DNA of 5,413 nucleotides, taken from assembly GCA_020853405.1 (NCBI GenBank), contig JADYYZ010000502.1, positions 1 to 5,413 on the forward strand, written 5' to 3'. Below, piece by piece: positions 5,068-5,413 of this stretch. The DNA comes from Acetobacteraceae bacterium (GTDB lineage Bacteria > Pseudomonadota > Alphaproteobacteria > Acetobacterales > Acetobacteraceae). The stretch's first letter is position 1. Each line of letters begins with the position of its first letter. The notes under the pieces are model-generated. The model had not been told where the DNA came from. It made no database searches and worked only from the letters and a program-made list of their open reading frames with translations. The position numbers and the translations under genes are program-made.

Positions 5068-5413
5068 ATGAAACACGTTGTGCACCACCGTTGCGCGGTG
5101 CTGGCCCTGCTGGTCGCGTGCGCCGGCACGCCGGCCGCGGCCGCGCTGATCGTCGACGATTTCGAGGCCAATCCGCTCGGCGGCCTGCCTTCGGGCTGGG
5201 GCGACGTCGCAAACATCGATCCGGCCTCGACGACGCCGAAGCCCTCCGGAAGGGTGGTGGGCACCACCGACGCGTTCGGCAGTCCGACGCGGGCTGTGGC
5301 AACCGTGGATAAGCCCGTCGGCCCGCTGCCGTCGATCGCACCGACCCAGGGCATATACCGGCCCATCGGGCCGTCGAGCTTCTATTCCACGAGCGCGGAT
5401 GTCCGGATCGATC
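5068..5413 (+). CDS. Exported protein, N-terminal part only; possible PEP-CTERM or jelly-roll surface protein
   Basis: The first 115 residues are present and the gene runs off the right edge. The start is firm: GGAGG (5055-5059) lies 8 nt before the ATG. An N-terminal signal sequence is clear: MKHVVHHR, a hydrophobic stretch of about 10-18, then AGTPAAAA. Signal peptidase I would cut around residues 24-26, before LIVDDFEANP. LVAC (15-18) also fits a lipobox, so a lipoprotein is a second possibility. The mature start VDDFEANPLGGLPSGWGDV and the later RVVGTTDAFGSPTRAV are typical of secreted beta-sandwich (concanavalin-A-like or carbohydrate-binding) proteins, many of which end in a PEP-CTERM sorting signal. 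That signal would lie outside the window, so the class is inferred from style only. The gene is divergent from regulator 2, its likeliest local regulator. Confidence 0.75.
   Translation, partial: MKHVVHHRCAVLALLVACAGTPAAAALIVDDFEANPLGGLPSGWGDVANIDPASTTPKPSGRVVGTTDAFGSPTRAVATVDKPVGPLPSIAPTQGIYRPIGPSSFYSTSADVRID

Noticed and set aside
5060..5071. Three-codon leader ATG CGG GGA TGA overlapping the ATG of the exported-protein gene
   Set aside because: Its ATG directly abuts the GGAGG with no spacing, so ribosomes should use the ATG at 5068.

Overview
This GC-rich window (G/C is preferred at third codon positions throughout) looks like a proteobacterial chromosome. The protein styles suggest an alphaproteobacterium of the Sphingomonadales, but no marker gene fixes the taxon. 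There are four genes in alternating orientation and no sign of rRNA, tRNA, CRISPR arrays or insertion sequences.

Layout. (1) 24-1571, minus strand: a regulator with an N-terminal AraC-type DNA-binding domain, a weak TolB-N-like middle and a TPR-type C-terminal half. (2) 1726-3081, plus strand: a signal-peptide-bearing protein of the PAP2 / vanadium-dependent haloperoxidase superfamily. (3) 3142-4821, minus strand: a second, clearly paralogous AraC-HTH/TolB-N/TPR regulator, convergent with gene 2. (4) 5068 to the right edge, plus strand: the first 115 residues of an exported protein, of a style often seen in PEP-CTERM or jelly-roll surface proteins. Its C-terminus is outside the window.

The striking point is the repeated plan. 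Twice, an AraC-HTH/TPR regulator is divergent from a gene for an exported protein, with about 155 and 246 bp between start codons. The C-terminal halves of the regulators resemble the TolB-N plus TPR module usually attached to class III cyclase or CadC-type winged-helix domains. Here the output domain is an AraC HTH placed at the N-terminus, where AraC proteins normally carry it at the C-terminus. I infer that each regulator may control its divergent neighbour and itself. Nothing in the window proves this.

The intergenic regions hold several structures: a 15-bp tandem repeat creating three in-frame start codons for regulator 1; an 8-bp stem with one G.U pair that covers the Shine-Dalgarno of the haloperoxidase-like gene; a perfect 8-7-8 inverted repeat over a candidate -35 box of regulator 2; a 7-7-7 GC dyad in the leader of regulator 2; a weak sigma-54-like -24/-12 element before the exported-protein gene; and a 10-bp GC hairpin between the convergent genes. 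The PAP2-type enzyme keeps its Lys/Arg/Arg/His oxyanion ligands, but both serines of the usual signatures are alanine.
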